Shown one piece after another: positions 51,588-62,133 of a DNA stretch of 64,000 nt. Every line of letters begins with the position of its first letter. Position 1 is the stretch's first letter. The translations under genes and the position numbers were made by a program. The stretch covers positions 1-64,000 of the forward strand of contig NZ_QGGG01000006.1 of the NCBI RefSeq assembly GCF_003148475.1, read 5' to 3'. This DNA comes from Pseudaminobacter salicylatoxidans. Its GTDB lineage: Bacteria > Pseudomonadota > Alphaproteobacteria > Rhizobiales > Rhizobiaceae. The notes beneath the pieces are model-generated. The model searched no databases, had not been told where the DNA came from, and saw nothing but the letters and a program-made list of their open reading frames with translations.

Positions 51588-52244
51588 TCAGACTTTGCTT
51601 CTCTTGGCCAAAACGTCGTCAACGACTGCTTTTGCCGCCAGAAACGCGGCTTCTATATCCATTTCGGACGTGTCGAGCAAGTGCGCATCGGCAGCGGGCC
51701 TGAGCGGAGAATCGGCGCGCCCCATGTCGCGCTCGTCGCGACGCTGGATGTCGGCCAGGATTTCGGAAAACTCGGCATGGCCGCCCTTTTCCTCGATCTC
51801 GTTGAGACGCCGGCGCGCGCGCACCTGCGCACTTGCGGTCACATAGAGTTTCACGTCGGCATCGGGACAGACCACCGTGCCGATATCGCGCCCGTCGAGC
51901 ACTGCCCCCTCGGGCTTGCGGGAAAATGCGCGCTGCTTCCCGACAAGGATGCGCCGAACCTCCGGGATGACGGCGACCTTGGATGCAGCCTCGCCCACCG
52001 CATGCGCTGACAGCACCGTGCGGTCGAGATGGCCGAGGTCCACGAGACGCGCGGCTTCGATGGCGTGGCCGGCGTCGTCCAGCGGCCAGCCCTTTTCGAT
52101 AAGCTTGTGCGCGACCGCGCGGTAGCTCAGCCCTGTGTCGAGTTGGGCCAGATGGTAATAGTCGGCAAGCCGCCGCGCCAGCGTGCCCTTGCCCGCGCCG
52201 GCAGGGCCGTCGATGGCGATGAGGAGGGGCCGCGCTTGCGTCAT
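51588..52244 (-). CDS. cmk: Cytidylate kinase
   Basis: A 218-residue nucleoside monophosphate kinase converting CMP/dCMP to diphosphates. P-loop [20 protein letters not shown], the CMP-binding segment [11 protein letters not shown] and [13 protein letters not shown] are typical. It lies between aroA (19 bases upstream) and rpsA, a gene order shared by many proteobacteria. Confidence 0.97.
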   Translation of the reverse strand: MTQARPLLIAIDGPAGAGKGTLARRLADYYHLAQLDTGLSYRAVAHKLIEKGWPLDDAGHAIEAARLVDLGHLDRTVLSAHAVGEAASKVAVIPEVRRILVGKQRAFSRKPEGAVLDGRDIGTVVCPDADVKLYVTASAQVRARRRLNEIEEKGGHAEFSEILADIQRRDERDMGRADSPLRPAADAHLLDTSEMDIEAAFLAAKAVVDDVLAKRSKV

Positions 52245-52263
52245 GGTCTGGGCTCCTGGCTTG

Positions 52264-53703
<1,440 letters not shown>

Positions 53704-53770
53704 TCATCCCCTTGCGGGAAGGCCGGTTGAAAGGGCTGCTGCAGCGCGGAAAAATCGCGACTTTTTGGCT

Positions 53771-53798
53771 TTGACAGCGTCCGAAACTGTGGTTAAGG
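53771..53798 (+). promoter_or_regulatory. Candidate promoter of the TIGR02300-type gene
   Basis: TTGACA at 53771-53776 and TTAAGG at 53793-53798 with a 16-base spacer, 29 bases before the GTG start. The -35 is perfect, the -10 is weak. Confidence 0.5.
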
Positions 53799-53827
53799 GG
53801 ACCGAAACTTGAAAACGAGGATCCACG

Positions 53828-54217
53828 GTGGCTAAACCAGAACTTGGCACGAAGCGCATTGATCCTGAAACGGGCCGTAAATTCTACGACCTCAATAAGG
53901 ATCCGATCGTTTCTCCCTACACGGGAAAGACCTATCCGAGGTCCTTCTTCGAGACGACGACAAGCATCAAGTCTGCCGAAGAGGACGAGGAAGAGGTCGA
54001 GGAGCGCAGCGTCGATACGGAAGAAGAGGGCGCGGAAGTCGTGTCGCTCGAGGATGCCGACGACGAAATCAAGGGCAACGACGATCTCATCTCCATCGAT
54101 GACGAAGAAGATGTCGATCTCGGCGATGATGACGACGATACCTTCCTCGAGGACGAAGAGGACGAGGACAACGACGTTTCCGGAATCGTCGGCGTCGGGG
54201 ACGACGACGAAAGCTGA
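53828..54217 (+). CDS. TIGR02300 family acidic protein
   Basis: A 129-residue protein with a conserved N-terminus (KPELGTKRIDPETGRKFYDL; DPIVSPYTGKTYPRSFF) and a long tail made almost wholly of Asp and Glu. The family is confined to alphaproteobacteria and is often found beside aroA; function unknown. It begins with GTG. The tail is probably disordered and could bind metals or basic proteins, which is speculative. An 11-bp hairpin follows. Confidence 0.9.
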   Translation: MAKPELGTKRIDPETGRKFYDLNKDPIVSPYTGKTYPRSFFETTTSIKSAEEDEEEVEERSVDTEEEGAEVVSLEDADDEIKGNDDLISIDDEEDVDLGDDDDDTFLEDEEDEDNDVSGIVGVGDDDES

Positions 54218-54224
54218 TGTTTTG

Positions 54225-54252
54225 CTGATGCGCCGCATGGTCGGCGCATCAG
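54225..54252 (+). terminator. Hairpin after the acidic protein gene
   Basis: CTGATGCGCCG (54225-54235) pairs perfectly with CGGCGCATCAG (54242-54252), six-base loop; no T-tract, so termination is probable but not certain. Confidence 0.6.
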
Positions 54253-54316
54253 ATTGCCGGCGTCCGTTCGGATGCACCAGGGACGATCCGGCACCTCGAA
54301 CGAGCATCGGAATATT

Positions 54317-54341
54317 CCGAAAACCGGTTTCCATTTTTCGG
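54317..54341. repeat. Dispersed CCGAAAA-N11-TTTTCGG element, second copy
   Basis: CCGAAAA and TTTTCGG separated by 11 bases, as at 30806-30830; coordinates are approximate to a few bases. It lies between the acidic protein gene and tRNA-Ala. Confidence 0.55.
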
Positions 54342-54483
54342 TCCGATGCCCGGCTGTGAGAAAAAGCTCGAAAGAGGCTTGATCTTCTCAAAAGGCGGCG
54401 CTAGAAGCCGCCTCACGGTCGGTGCGGGCGAAACGCCTGAACGACCTTCCCGCCGGAAACGGCACCCGGTTTCGCCGGTTTGT

Positions 54484-54559
54484 GGGGCCATAGCTCAGCT
54501 GGGAGAGCGCCTGCATGGCATGCAGGAGGTCAGCGGTTCGATCCCGCTTGGCTCCACCA
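54484..54559 (+). tRNA. tRNA-Ala (anticodon GGC)
   Basis: Acceptor stem GGGGCCA (54484-54490) with TGGCTCC (54549-54555, one G-U pair), D-arm AGCTCAGCTGGGA, anticodon loop ATGGCAT giving GGC, T-loop GGTTCGATCCC and encoded CCA at 54557-54559. Confidence 0.97.
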
Positions 54560-54668
54560 AATTTCACAACTCCCCGATCTGGTGGTTTTTGAACGCTCGA
54601 AAGAGCGGTTCCATTCATATTTCCGTCTGTCGCGCTTTCGCGTGTCGGGGTCGACGCGTGGAAACCGC

Positions 54669-54696
54669 CGCATCGGCGCGCTTTTTCGCCGATGCG
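54669..54696. terminator. Hairpin between tRNA-Ala and the leftward flavoprotein gene
   Basis: CGCATCGGCG (54669-54678) pairs with CGCCGATGCG (54687-54696), eight-base T-rich loop. It may serve as a terminator for either neighbour; no clear T-tract follows. Confidence 0.5.
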
Positions 54697-54727
54697 AGGC
54701 TGTTTTCCGCCCCGGCGGATTGCGGCG

Positions 54728-56056
54728 TCAAACCCCTGTCGTCGGCCTCGGCTTGGTGCCGTCGATGAAGCGCTCGTAGCGGAACGGTTTCGGATCGACG
54801 ATCGGCGAATCACCCGTGGCGAGATTCGCCGCCAGCCGCCCCGCGGCGGGGCCGATGCCGAAGCCGTGGCCGGAAAAGCCGGTGGCGATCACCAGGCCGG
54901 GCAGCGATTGCACAGGCGAGATGACCGGAACCGCATCGGGCGTGGTGTCGATGAAGCCTGCCCAGCGCTGCAGCACAGGCGCCCCTTTCAACAAGGGGAA
55001 AACCTCCTCCATCTTCCGGTGCACCTCATCGAGACGCGCCGTCGCAGGCATGGGGTCGAGCGTGCGATGCTGTTCATAGACCGTCTGGTCGGGGTCGGTA
55101 GACGGCTTCAGGCCGAACGGGCCTGTGAAGAAATCCATCCCGGCGCGCAGGCGCACCATGCGCCAGTCCTGCATCAGCATCGGCAGGAAATCGGACAAAT
55201 AGCGGAAGCTGCCGGGCACGATGTGGTGATAGTTGAGCATTCCGTCGGCAATCGTGTAGCCGCCGTCCAGTCTCTTGCGGTAGGCGAGGTTCCTGCCCCA
55301 TGCCGCATTGTCGGGCCCGCCTTCCACCGGCCCGGTGCGCATGACGGACGCCCGCACCACCAGTTGCGGCAGCCTGATTCCGAGCGAGCCGCACAGATGG
55401 CTCGACCATGCGCCGCCAGCGATGATCACCGTGCCGGTACGAATCGCGCCCTTCTCCGTCACCACGCCGCTGATGCGCCCGCCCGTGGTTTCGATTTCCC
55501 GCACCGCGCAATTGGCAAGGATATGCGCGCCCGCGCGACGGGCGGCCCGTGCGATGGCGGGAGCGGCCTTCTGCGGTTCGGCGCGCCCGTCGCTCGGGGT
55601 GTAAAGTGCCGCGCGATAGCTGCGCGTTGCGCCCGGCATCAGGGCCGATAACGCCGCGCCATCGATGATATGGGTGTCGAGCGCATGGTCGCCGGCTATT
55701 TTCAGCCAGTTTTCCTGATGCGCGATGTCCGCATCGTTCTCGCACAGATAGAGGATGCCGGAGCGCCGGAAGCCGACATCCGTGCCGGTCAGTTCCTCCA
55801 TCTGCGGCCAGAGCTTCAGCGCCTCGACGATCAGCGGCAGTTCGCGCGGATCGCGGCCCATGCGCCGGCACCAGCCCCAGTTGCGGCTTGATTGTTCGCC
55901 GGCGATATAGCCTTTCTCGCACAGCGCGACCGAAACACCGCTCTTCGCCAGGAACAGCGCCGCGCTGACGCCGATGATGCCGCCGCCGATGATGACGACG
56001 TCGGCGCTGTCGGGGCGGCTATCGTCCTCAGGAACCGGATCGACTTGCGGACCCAT
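54728..56056 (-). CDS. FAD-dependent oxidoreductase, D-amino-acid oxidase/DadA superfamily
   Basis: A 442-residue flavoprotein with the FAD-binding motif VVIIGGGIIGVSAALFLAKSG at about residues 20-38 and the C-terminal signature GFSGHGFGIGPAAGRLAAN. It belongs with DadA, sarcosine and hydroxyglutarate-type dehydrogenases and oxidises an amine or hydroxy acid; substrate is unknown. The ATG at 56056 follows GGGAGAAGAAAAGC; the 73-codon upstream extension is rejected. It is divergent from a D-2-hydroxy-acid dehydrogenase gene, so the two may serve a common pathway. Confidence 0.9.
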   Translation of the reverse strand: MGPQVDPVPEDDSRPDSADVVIIGGGIIGVSAALFLAKSGVSVALCEKGYIAGEQSSRNWGWCRRMGRDPRELPLIVEALKLWPQMEELTGTDVGFRRSGILYLCENDADIAHQENWLKIAGDHALDTHIIDGAALSALMPGATRSYRAALYTPSDGRAEPQKAAPAIARAARRAGAHILANCAVREIETTGGRISGVVTEKGAIRTGTVIIAGGAWSSHLCGSLGIRLPQLVVRASVMRTGPVEGGPDNAAWGRNLAYRKRLDGGYTIADGMLNYHHIVPGSFRYLSDFLPMLMQDWRMVRLRAGMDFFTGPFGLKPSTDPDQTVYEQHRTLDPMPATARLDEVHRKMEEVFPLLKGAPVLQRWAGFIDTTPDAVPVISPVQSLPGLVIATGFSGHGFGIGPAAGRLAANLATGDSPIVDPKPFRYERFIDGTKPRPTTGV

Positions 56057-56301
56057 GCTTTTCTTCTCCCAAATGGCCGGATGATGCGGCACCGTCGCGG
56101 ATGCTCTTTTGAAGCGTATTCGCTCCGGCGGCGCATTGTGCCTGCCGGGGCTATGCATAGGGCCTGAGCACCCGGCAATTTCGATGACGATGCGGCGGCT
56201 TTGCCACGCTTCAAAAACCGGGGTAACCGCCGCAAGCCCCACATTGCAAGCGAAATTGCCTCGTCTATAAGGCACGTGAGGAAACCGGACGACATGGCAT
56301 C

Positions 56302-57690
56302 ATGGCACAACAGATCGAACAGCTAATCTTGGCCCTTCAGGGCAAACTGGACAGCGCGGCCATCCTTGTTGGAGACGCGGTCGATCCGCGCTACAGCGAC
56401 GATCTTTCCCACGAGGTTTCGCATCGCCCGGAAATCGTCCTGCGCCCGCGCAACACCGGCGAGGTCGCCGAGATTCTCAAGGCCTGCAACGCTGTCGGCC
56501 AGAAGCTGGTGACGCAGGGCGGGCGCACGGGTCTTGCAGGGGCTGCCCGCGTGCAGGCCGGCGAGGCGGTGTTGACGCTTGAGCGCATGACCGCGCTTTC
56601 GCCGGTCGAGCCGGCCACCGCTACGGTGATTGCCGAAGCGGGCGTGCCGCTGCAGATCGTGCAGGAGCATGCCGATGCCGCCGGCTTCATGTTCGCGGTC
56701 GATATCGGCGCGCGTGGCACCGCCACCATCGGCGGCAACATCTCCACCAACGCAGGCGGCATCCGTGTGCTGCGCTATGGCAATTTCCGCGCGCAGGTGC
56801 TGGGCGTGGAAGCCGTTCTGGCCGATGGCAGCGTGGTTTCCTCGCTCAAGGGCCTCGCCAAGGACAATAGCGGCTATGATCTGAGCCAGCTTTTCATCGG
56901 CAGCGAAGGCACGCTCGGCGTGGTCACCCGTGCTTGCCTGCGGCTGCATCCCAGGCCGGTAACGCAGTCGGTTGCCTTTTGTGCGCTGCCGTCGCTGGAC
57001 GCGGCGATGGAACTGCTGAAATTCCTGCGCGCGCGTCTCGGCACGTTGCTGTCGGGCTTCGAGGTTATCTTCGATCCACTGATGAGCGAGATGGCCGGTG
57101 CGCTCGGCCTGCAGCCGCCGGTTGAACTCAACGCGCCGGTCTATGTGCTGACCGACATTCAGGGCATGTCGCCCGAAACCGACGAGACCGTCTTTGCCGA
57201 GGCGCTCGGACAGGCGATCGAGGACGGACTGGTGGCCGATGCGGTGCTGTCGCAGTCGGAGCGTGAATTCCAGACGCTGTGGGCGCTGCGCGACGACTGC
57301 AACACCTATCTCTTCGGGCTGGAGCCGATGCTGAGCCTCGATGTCAGTCTGCCGCTGCCGCGCATGGGCGAATTTCTGGCTCTGGCCAGGGAAGCGCAGA
57401 GAAAGGCCGATCCGTCGGGACGGGACTATATCTTCGGCCATCTCGGCGATGGCAATCTGCACTATTGCGTCAAGACCGACGCGCCGGACGCCGTGGCCAG
57501 GGCCGTGCTCGATTGTGTCGCCCGGACGGGCGGTTCGATTTCCGCCGAGCATGGTATCGGGCTGGACAAGAAGTCCTATCTGCATCTGTCGCGCAGCGCG
57601 GTCGAAGTCGCGGCCATGCGCCGGGTGAAGGCCGCGCTCGACCCCAACAATATCCTCAATCCGAGCCGCATATTCGACATGACGGCCTGA
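56302..57690 (+). CDS. FAD-binding D-2-hydroxyacid dehydrogenase (GlcD/D2HGDH type)
   Basis: A 462-residue flavoprotein of the vanillyl-alcohol-oxidase fold. The N-terminal FAD domain shows VTQGGRTGLAGAARV and GNISTNAGGIRVLRYGNFR; the C-terminal cap has the metal-ligand segment FGHLGDGNLHYCV and SAEHGIGLDKKSYL, typical of D-lactate, glycolate and D-2-hydroxyglutarate dehydrogenases. It oxidises a D-2-hydroxy acid to the 2-oxo acid, probably feeding electrons to an electron-transfer flavoprotein or quinone. Substrate is not determined. Confidence 0.92.
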   Translation: MAQQIEQLILALQGKLDSAAILVGDAVDPRYSDDLSHEVSHRPEIVLRPRNTGEVAEILKACNAVGQKLVTQGGRTGLAGAARVQAGEAVLTLERMTALSPVEPATATVIAEAGVPLQIVQEHADAAGFMFAVDIGARGTATIGGNISTNAGGIRVLRYGNFRAQVLGVEAVLADGSVVSSLKGLAKDNSGYDLSQLFIGSEGTLGVVTRACLRLHPRPVTQSVAFCALPSLDAAMELLKFLRARLGTLLSGFEVIFDPLMSEMAGALGLQPPVELNAPVYVLTDIQGMSPETDETVFAEALGQAIEDGLVADAVLSQSEREFQTLWALRDDCNTYLFGLEPMLSLDVSLPLPRMGEFLALAREAQRKADPSGRDYIFGHLGDGNLHYCVKTDAPDAVARAVLDCVARTGGSISAEHGIGLDKKSYLHLSRSAVEVAAMRRVKAALDPNNILNPSRIFDMTA

Positions 57691-57707
57691 CGGTCGCTTA
57701 CGCGACC

Positions 57708-58589
57708 TCACATCGAATAGCGTACGCGACCGGCTTGCGAGGTGTCGTAGCCGGTCAGTTCGGCTGCGCGGCGGGTAGGGTTGTCACCGGCGAGGAAAGC
57801 CGCCAGGGCCTGGAACGGTGGCTGGAAATAGCTGCGCTGGCGCAGCAGCAGGTCGAAATTCTCCCATACCAGCGGCACGAAATCGAGCCCGGCGCCGCGC
57901 GCCGCCGCGCGCGTGGCAAGGCCACAATCGGCCGCGCCGGTGCGGATGGCGACCGCAAGGTCAGGGCCGGTCAGGCAGGGCGGCTCCAGCCGGTTGACGT
58001 CCGCGGGGGTGGCGCCAAGCCGTGCCAGCAGGGCCTCCAGCAGCATCTGCGCGCCGGCTCCTTTCTGGCGCATGGCGATCCTTGCGCCGGCAGCCAGTGC
58101 ATCGGCCAGCGAGGCCAGCCCCAGCGGATTGCCGGGCGGCACCAGCAATCCTTGTTCGCGCCGGGCAAAAGCGATCAGTACGGCGTCATGCAGCCGCGGC
58201 ATCGCCGCGACCGTCGCCACATTGGCGTCCTCGTCTTCGCTTGCCCCATGATAGTGGATTGCGGCGGCCAGCGCCTCGCCGCGCAGCAGGCGCTCGACGC
58301 CATTGGCCGACCCCTCGGCCAGCGTCGCGAGACCCGAGCCGGATTGCCGCAGGCACCATTCCAAAAGGTCGTCCTGGCTGCCCGCGACGATGGGCGGCGG
58401 CTCTCCCGCAATCATGCCGGCGGGGCGCATCAGGCCCGAAAGCACCCAGCGGTCGAGCTCACCGCGCGGAAACAGCCATTTGCCCGCAACCTTGCTGCAG
58501 GGAACCGCGCCCTCGGCGATCAGCTCGTAGAGCTTGCGCTCGCCAATGCGCAGATAGTCCGCAGCCTCGCTCGTGGTCAGGAAATCCAT
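57708..58589 (-). CDS. HTH regulator with fused periplasmic-binding-protein-like domain
   Basis: A 293-residue cytoplasmic protein: an excisionase/MerR-type HTH at residues 3-50 (TTSEAADYLRIGERKLYELI) and a binding-protein-like domain (PBP_like, about residues 75-285; DCGLATRAAARGAGLDFVPL). There is no signal peptide, so the domain senses an intracellular ligand, presumably tungstate, molybdate or a cofactor intermediate. It is divergent from the Tup-type transporter by 89 bases, so it probably represses that operon. The same kind of domain ends the MoeA-like protein at 62134. Confidence 0.9.
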   Translation of the reverse strand: MDFLTTSEAADYLRIGERKLYELIAEGAVPCSKVAGKWLFPRGELDRWVLSGLMRPAGMIAGEPPPIVAGSQDDLLEWCLRQSGSGLATLAEGSANGVERLLRGEALAAAIHYHGASEDEDANVATVAAMPRLHDAVLIAFARREQGLLVPPGNPLGLASLADALAAGARIAMRQKGAGAQMLLEALLARLGATPADVNRLEPPCLTGPDLAVAIRTGAADCGLATRAAARGAGLDFVPLVWENFDLLLRQRSYFQPPFQALAAFLAGDNPTRRAAELTGYDTSQAGRVRYSM

Positions 58590-58678
58590 TCTGCATTCTT
58601 ATGCATATTTCTGCGTATGTTCAAGAATTTGACAGATATGGAAACCTTGCCGTCAAATGATGAAAAGGGAGGGCGAAA
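58590..58678. promoter_or_regulatory. Divergent control region of the tup locus
   Basis: AT-rich 89-base gap containing CATA-N8-TATG-type imperfect dyads (GCATATTTCTGCGTATG, about 58602-58618) and a TTGACA hexamer near 58630. The exact promoter and operator are not resolved; ribosome-binding site AAGGGAGG precedes the permease start. Confidence 0.4.
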
Positions 58679-59374
58679 ATGCCGGAAGGCCTGGATGCCT
58701 GGCAGCTTATTGTCAGCGGCGATGCGACATTGTTCGCCATCGTGCGCCTGTCGCTGGCCGTCAGTCTTTCAGCGGTGCTGATCGCCACGATCACTGGCCT
58801 GCCGCTCGGCGCGGCGCTGGCGCTCACCCGCTTTCCCGGCCGCACCGGGCTTATCGTTATCCTCAACGGTTTCATGGGCCTGCCGCCGGTGGTGGTGGGC
58901 CTTGCCGTCTATCTGCTTTTGTCGCGTTCCGGCCCGCTCGGCTTCCTCGGCATTCTGTTCACGCCGCTTGCCATGGTGGTGGCGCAAGCGCTGCTGGTGC
59001 TGCCCATAATCGCCGCCCTCGCGCGCCAGACCATCGAGGACCTGTGGCGCGAATATCGCGACGAGCTCGCGGCCATGGATGTCGGCGCGGCGGGGCGCGT
59101 GGCCACGCTGCTGTGGGACAGCCGCATCAGCCTGTTGACCGTGCTGCTGGCGGGCTTCGGCCGCGCGGCGGCGGAGGTCGGCACCGTGATGATCGTGGGC
59201 GGCAATATAGACGGCTTCACCCGCACGATGACGACAGCGATCGCACTGGAGACATCCAAGGGCGACCTGCCGCTCGCCATGGGCCTCGGCATCGTCCTCA
59301 TAGCCCTGATATTGCTGATCAATGCGGGGGTATGGGGCCTGCGCGTGTGGTCCGAGCGCCGGGTGGGTGCATAA
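58679..59374 (+). CDS. tupB: Tungstate-type ABC transporter permease
   Basis: A 231-residue permease with five to six membrane helices and the segment EYRDELAAMDVGAAGRVATLL (EAA loop; quoted region slightly divergent) of TupB/WtpB-like importers, as well as ALALTRFPGRTGLIVILNG. It starts behind GGGAGGGCGAAA. Its stop codon shares one base with the ATPase ATG. Tungstate rather than molybdate is inferred from the TupA-type partner at 60119. Confidence 0.88.
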   Translation: MPEGLDAWQLIVSGDATLFAIVRLSLAVSLSAVLIATITGLPLGAALALTRFPGRTGLIVILNGFMGLPPVVVGLAVYLLLSRSGPLGFLGILFTPLAMVVAQALLVLPIIAALARQTIEDLWREYRDELAAMDVGAAGRVATLLWDSRISLLTVLLAGFGRAAAEVGTVMIVGGNIDGFTRTMTTAIALETSKGDLPLAMGLGIVLIALILLINAGVWGLRVWSERRVGA

Positions 59375-60096
59375 TGCGCGCGCCCCACAGCGATTTGCCA
59401 CTGGCGCTCGACGAGGTTTCGTTGCGCGCCGGCGAGACGGGCATTCTCGACCGGATCAGTCTGACGATCCGACCCGGTGCGCCAACCCTCATCGTTGGTC
59501 CCAACGGTGCGGGAAAGTCGTCGCTGCTGCGCGTCTGCATGGGATTGCTGGCGCCCACTGCCGGGGGCGTGTCGTGGGGCGGGCGCAGGGATGCGCGGCC
59601 GTTGCGGCGCGCATTCGTGTTCCAGCGCCCGGTCATGCTGCGTCGCTCGGTTGCGGCCAATGTCGCCTATGCTCTTGCGCAGGCGGGCTGCCCGCGCCGG
59701 CTGCGTGCCCTGCGGGTCGAGGAATTGCTGGACAGCGTCAGCCTTTCCGGCCTGGCCGCCCGCCCGGCGCGTTCGCTGTCGGGTGGCGAGCAGCAGAAGC
59801 TGGCGCTTGCCCGCGCCCTGGCGCGCGATCCCGAACTCTTGTTTCTCGATGAGCCCACCGCCAATCTCGATCCCGCCGCCACCCGCGGCGTCGAGGAGAT
59901 CGTGCGTGCGGCCGCTGGCGCGGGCATCAAGATCGTCATGGCTTCGCATGATCTCGGCCAGGTGCGGCGGCTGGCCGGCGAGGTGCTGTTCATGGTGCGC
60001 GGATGTCTGCGCGAGCAGAGCGAGGCCGATGCCTTTCTCGACCGCCCTTCAACACCTGAAGCCGCTGCCTTCCTGCGCGGCGACATTGTCCTTTAG
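59374..60096 (+). CDS. tupC: Tungstate-type ABC transporter ATP-binding protein
   Basis: A 240-residue ATPase: Walker A GPNGAGKSSLLRVCMGLL, signature LSGGEQQKLALARALARDP, Walker B LLFLDEPTANLDP and switch histidine in MASHDLGQVRRL. It lacks the C-terminal regulatory (TOBE) domain of ModC, in keeping with TupC proteins. Its ATG overlaps the permease stop by one base (TAATG). TupC energises uptake of the oxyanion. Confidence 0.93.
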   Translation: MRAPHSDLPLALDEVSLRAGETGILDRISLTIRPGAPTLIVGPNGAGKSSLLRVCMGLLAPTAGGVSWGGRRDARPLRRAFVFQRPVMLRRSVAANVAYALAQAGCPRRLRALRVEELLDSVSLSGLAARPARSLSGGEQQKLALARALARDPELLFLDEPTANLDPAATRGVEEIVRAAAGAGIKIVMASHDLGQVRRLAGEVLFMVRGCLREQSEADAFLDRPSTPEAAAFLRGDIVL

Positions 60097-60118
60097 ACGC
60101 TGAAACGGAGTTTCCCCG

Positions 60119-60952
60119 ATGTTACGCAGACACTTTCTTTTCTGCCTTTCCGCGCTGCTTGCGCTGGCTGCAGGAACGGCCGCGACTTTCGCCGAGGACC
60201 GCTCCATCGTGGTCGCCTCGACCACCTCGACGCAGGATTCGGGCCTGTTCGGCCACATCCTGCCGATCTTCAAGGACAAGACCGGCATTGAGGTGAAGGT
60301 GGTGGCGCTGGGCACCGGGCAGGCGCTGGACCTTGCCCGCCGCGGCGATGCCGATGTCGTCTTCGTCCACGCCAAGGCGCAGGAGGAAAAATTCCTTGAG
60401 GAAGGCCATGGCGTGAAGCGCTTCGACGTCATGTATAACGACTTCGTGCTGATCGGCCCCAAGAGCGACCCGGCAGGCGTGGCCGGCACCAGCGACATCG
60501 TCGCCGCGCTCAAGGCGATCCAGGAAAAGCAGGCGCCCTTCGTCTCGCGCGGCGACAGGTCCGGCACGCATGTGGCCGAGCTGAAGCTGTGGAAGGATGC
60601 CGGCATCGACATCGATGCGGCCAAGGGTCCCTGGTATCGCGATATCGGTCAGGGCATGGGTGCGGCGCTCAACACCGCCGGTGCCATGAACGCCTATGTG
60701 CTGTCCGATCGCGGCACATGGCTGTCGTTCAAGAACCGTGGCGACCTTGAGGTCGTGGTCGAAGGCGACAAGCGCCTGTTCAACCAGTACGGCGTCATGC
60801 TGGTCAGTCCCGACAAGCATCCGAACGTCAAGGTGGACCTCGGGCAGGCTTTCATCGACTGGCTGATCTCGCCCGAAGGGCAGCAGACGATCGCAAATTA
60901 CAAGGTTGACGGCCAGCAGCTCTTCTTCCCCAACGCATCGCAGGGAAGCTGA
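60119..60952 (+). CDS. tupA: Tungstate-binding periplasmic protein
   Basis: A 277-residue binding protein with signal peptide (residues about 1-25, FCLSALLALAAGTAATFA) and the TupA oxyanion-site motif STTSTQDSGL (residues 34-43). Other typical parts are RGDRSGTHVAELKLW and GAMNAYVLSDRGTW. TupA proteins bind tungstate in preference to molybdate. ModA-like features are not seen. It is followed by two MoeA-like genes, pointing to uptake linked to cofactor assembly. Confidence 0.92.
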   Translation: MLRRHFLFCLSALLALAAGTAATFAEDRSIVVASTTSTQDSGLFGHILPIFKDKTGIEVKVVALGTGQALDLARRGDADVVFVHAKAQEEKFLEEGHGVKRFDVMYNDFVLIGPKSDPAGVAGTSDIVAALKAIQEKQAPFVSRGDRSGTHVAELKLWKDAGIDIDAAKGPWYRDIGQGMGAALNTAGAMNAYVLSDRGTWLSFKNRGDLEVVVEGDKRLFNQYGVMLVSPDKHPNVKVDLGQAFIDWLISPEGQQTIANYKVDGQQLFFPNASQGS

Positions 60953-60981
60953 GCCCGCGACCATTGCCAAGCCGCGTTCAC

Positions 60982-61000
60982 ATGGCCCATCATGGGCCAT
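60982..61000. repeat. 19-base perfect palindrome at the start of the first moeA-like gene
   Basis: ATGGCCCAT-C-ATGGGCCAT is a perfect inverted repeat whose right arm contains the first bases of the proposed ATG at 60999. It could be an internal operator or an RNA hairpin limiting initiation. Confidence 0.5.
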
Positions 61001-62129
61001 GATGTTTGCCCGTCCCAATGGTTTTGCGCTGACCGGTGTCGAGGCGGCGCTGGCGCTGCTGCTCGACGGCCTGGAGCCGGTCGCGCCGGTCGAAGTGCCG
61101 CTGATCGAAGTTGCCGGCTGCGTGGCGGCCGGGCAGCCGCCGTTGGCGCAGGCGCTGCCCACCGCCGACGAGGCCGTGATCGATGGCTGGGCCTTTGCGG
61201 CCGCCGACCTTGCCGGCGCATCCGCCTATTCGCCTTTCGTGCCGGTCTCGCCGCCTTCCTGGGTGGAGGTCGGTCAGCCCATGCCGGTCGGCTGCGACTG
61301 CGTGCTGGAGCCGGGACTGGTGGAGGAAATCGGGCCGCTGGTTCAGGTGCTGGCCGAAGCGGTTCCAGGACAGGGCGTGCGCCGTGCCGGAACCGACCTG
61401 CCTGCCGGCCATCCGCCGGTTGCTGCCGGGCGCCCGGTTTCACCGGCCGACCTGTTGCCCGCCCGTCGCGCCGGCGTGATCCGCTTGCAGGTGCGCCGGC
61501 CTTCCTTGCGCATCATCGATATCGCCGCGAGCGACGGCGCCAGTTCCGCATCCGAAACGGTTGCGGAACTGGCGCGGGCGGCGGGTGCGTCTATCCCGGC
61601 AGGCATCGAAACGACCGGCCGTGCCGTAGCGGATATCGTCGCGGCGCTGGATGCCGGATCGGCCGACCTTGTCGTGCTGGTGGGCGGCACGGGTGCCGGC
61701 CGTTCCGATGAGGTGGCTGCGGCTCTGGCCGCACATGGCGCGCTTGGTGCCCACGGCATTGCGATGGCGCCGGGCCGCACCACGGCCATCGGCCGGCTGC
61801 GCGGCATACCGGCGATTGCCTTGCCGGGAGCGCCGGATCAGGCGCTTGCCGGCTTTCTCGTGCTTGTTCTGCCGGTGATCGACCGCCTGACCGCACGATG
61901 CCCCCGGCAGGCCGAAACCTTGCCGCTGGCGCGCAAGATCGCGTCGTCCATCGGCGTCACGGAACTTGTCCTTCTGCGGCGCGGGGACAGGTCATGGATG
62001 CCGCTTGCCGCCGGGACGCTGCCGTTGCAATGCGTCGCGGCTGCCGATGCCTGGCTGACTGTCGGGGCCAACAGCGAAGGATTTGCGGCCGGCGCGGAAG
62101 TTTCCGCGTTTGCGCTGCGCAATGGGTGA
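60999..62129 (+). CDS. MoeA-like molybdopterin-binding protein (divergent)
   Basis: About 376 residues from ATG 60999 (a second ATG follows at 61002; no clear ribosome-binding site). It has the MoeA N-terminal layout (LPTADEAVIDGWAFAAADLAG, the counterpart of the usual SAMDGYA segment) and a MoCF/MogA-type domain at about 190-300 (LVVLVGGTGAGRSDEVAAAL), then a C-terminal beta domain. Key acidic and Gly motifs are weaker than in true MoeA, so it may be an accessory or regulatory paralogue. It stands between tupA and the second moeA-like gene. Confidence 0.82.
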   Translation: MMFARPNGFALTGVEAALALLLDGLEPVAPVEVPLIEVAGCVAAGQPPLAQALPTADEAVIDGWAFAAADLAGASAYSPFVPVSPPSWVEVGQPMPVGCDCVLEPGLVEEIGPLVQVLAEAVPGQGVRRAGTDLPAGHPPVAAGRPVSPADLLPARRAGVIRLQVRRPSLRIIDIAASDGASSASETVAELARAAGASIPAGIETTGRAVADIVAALDAGSADLVVLVGGTGAGRSDEVAAALAAHGALGAHGIAMAPGRTTAIGRLRGIPAIALPGAPDQALAGFLVLVLPVIDRLTARCPRQAETLPLARKIASSIGVTELVLLRRGDRSWMPLAAGTLPLQCVAAADAWLTVGANSEGFAAGAEVSAFALRNG

Positions 62130-62133
62130 ATGA

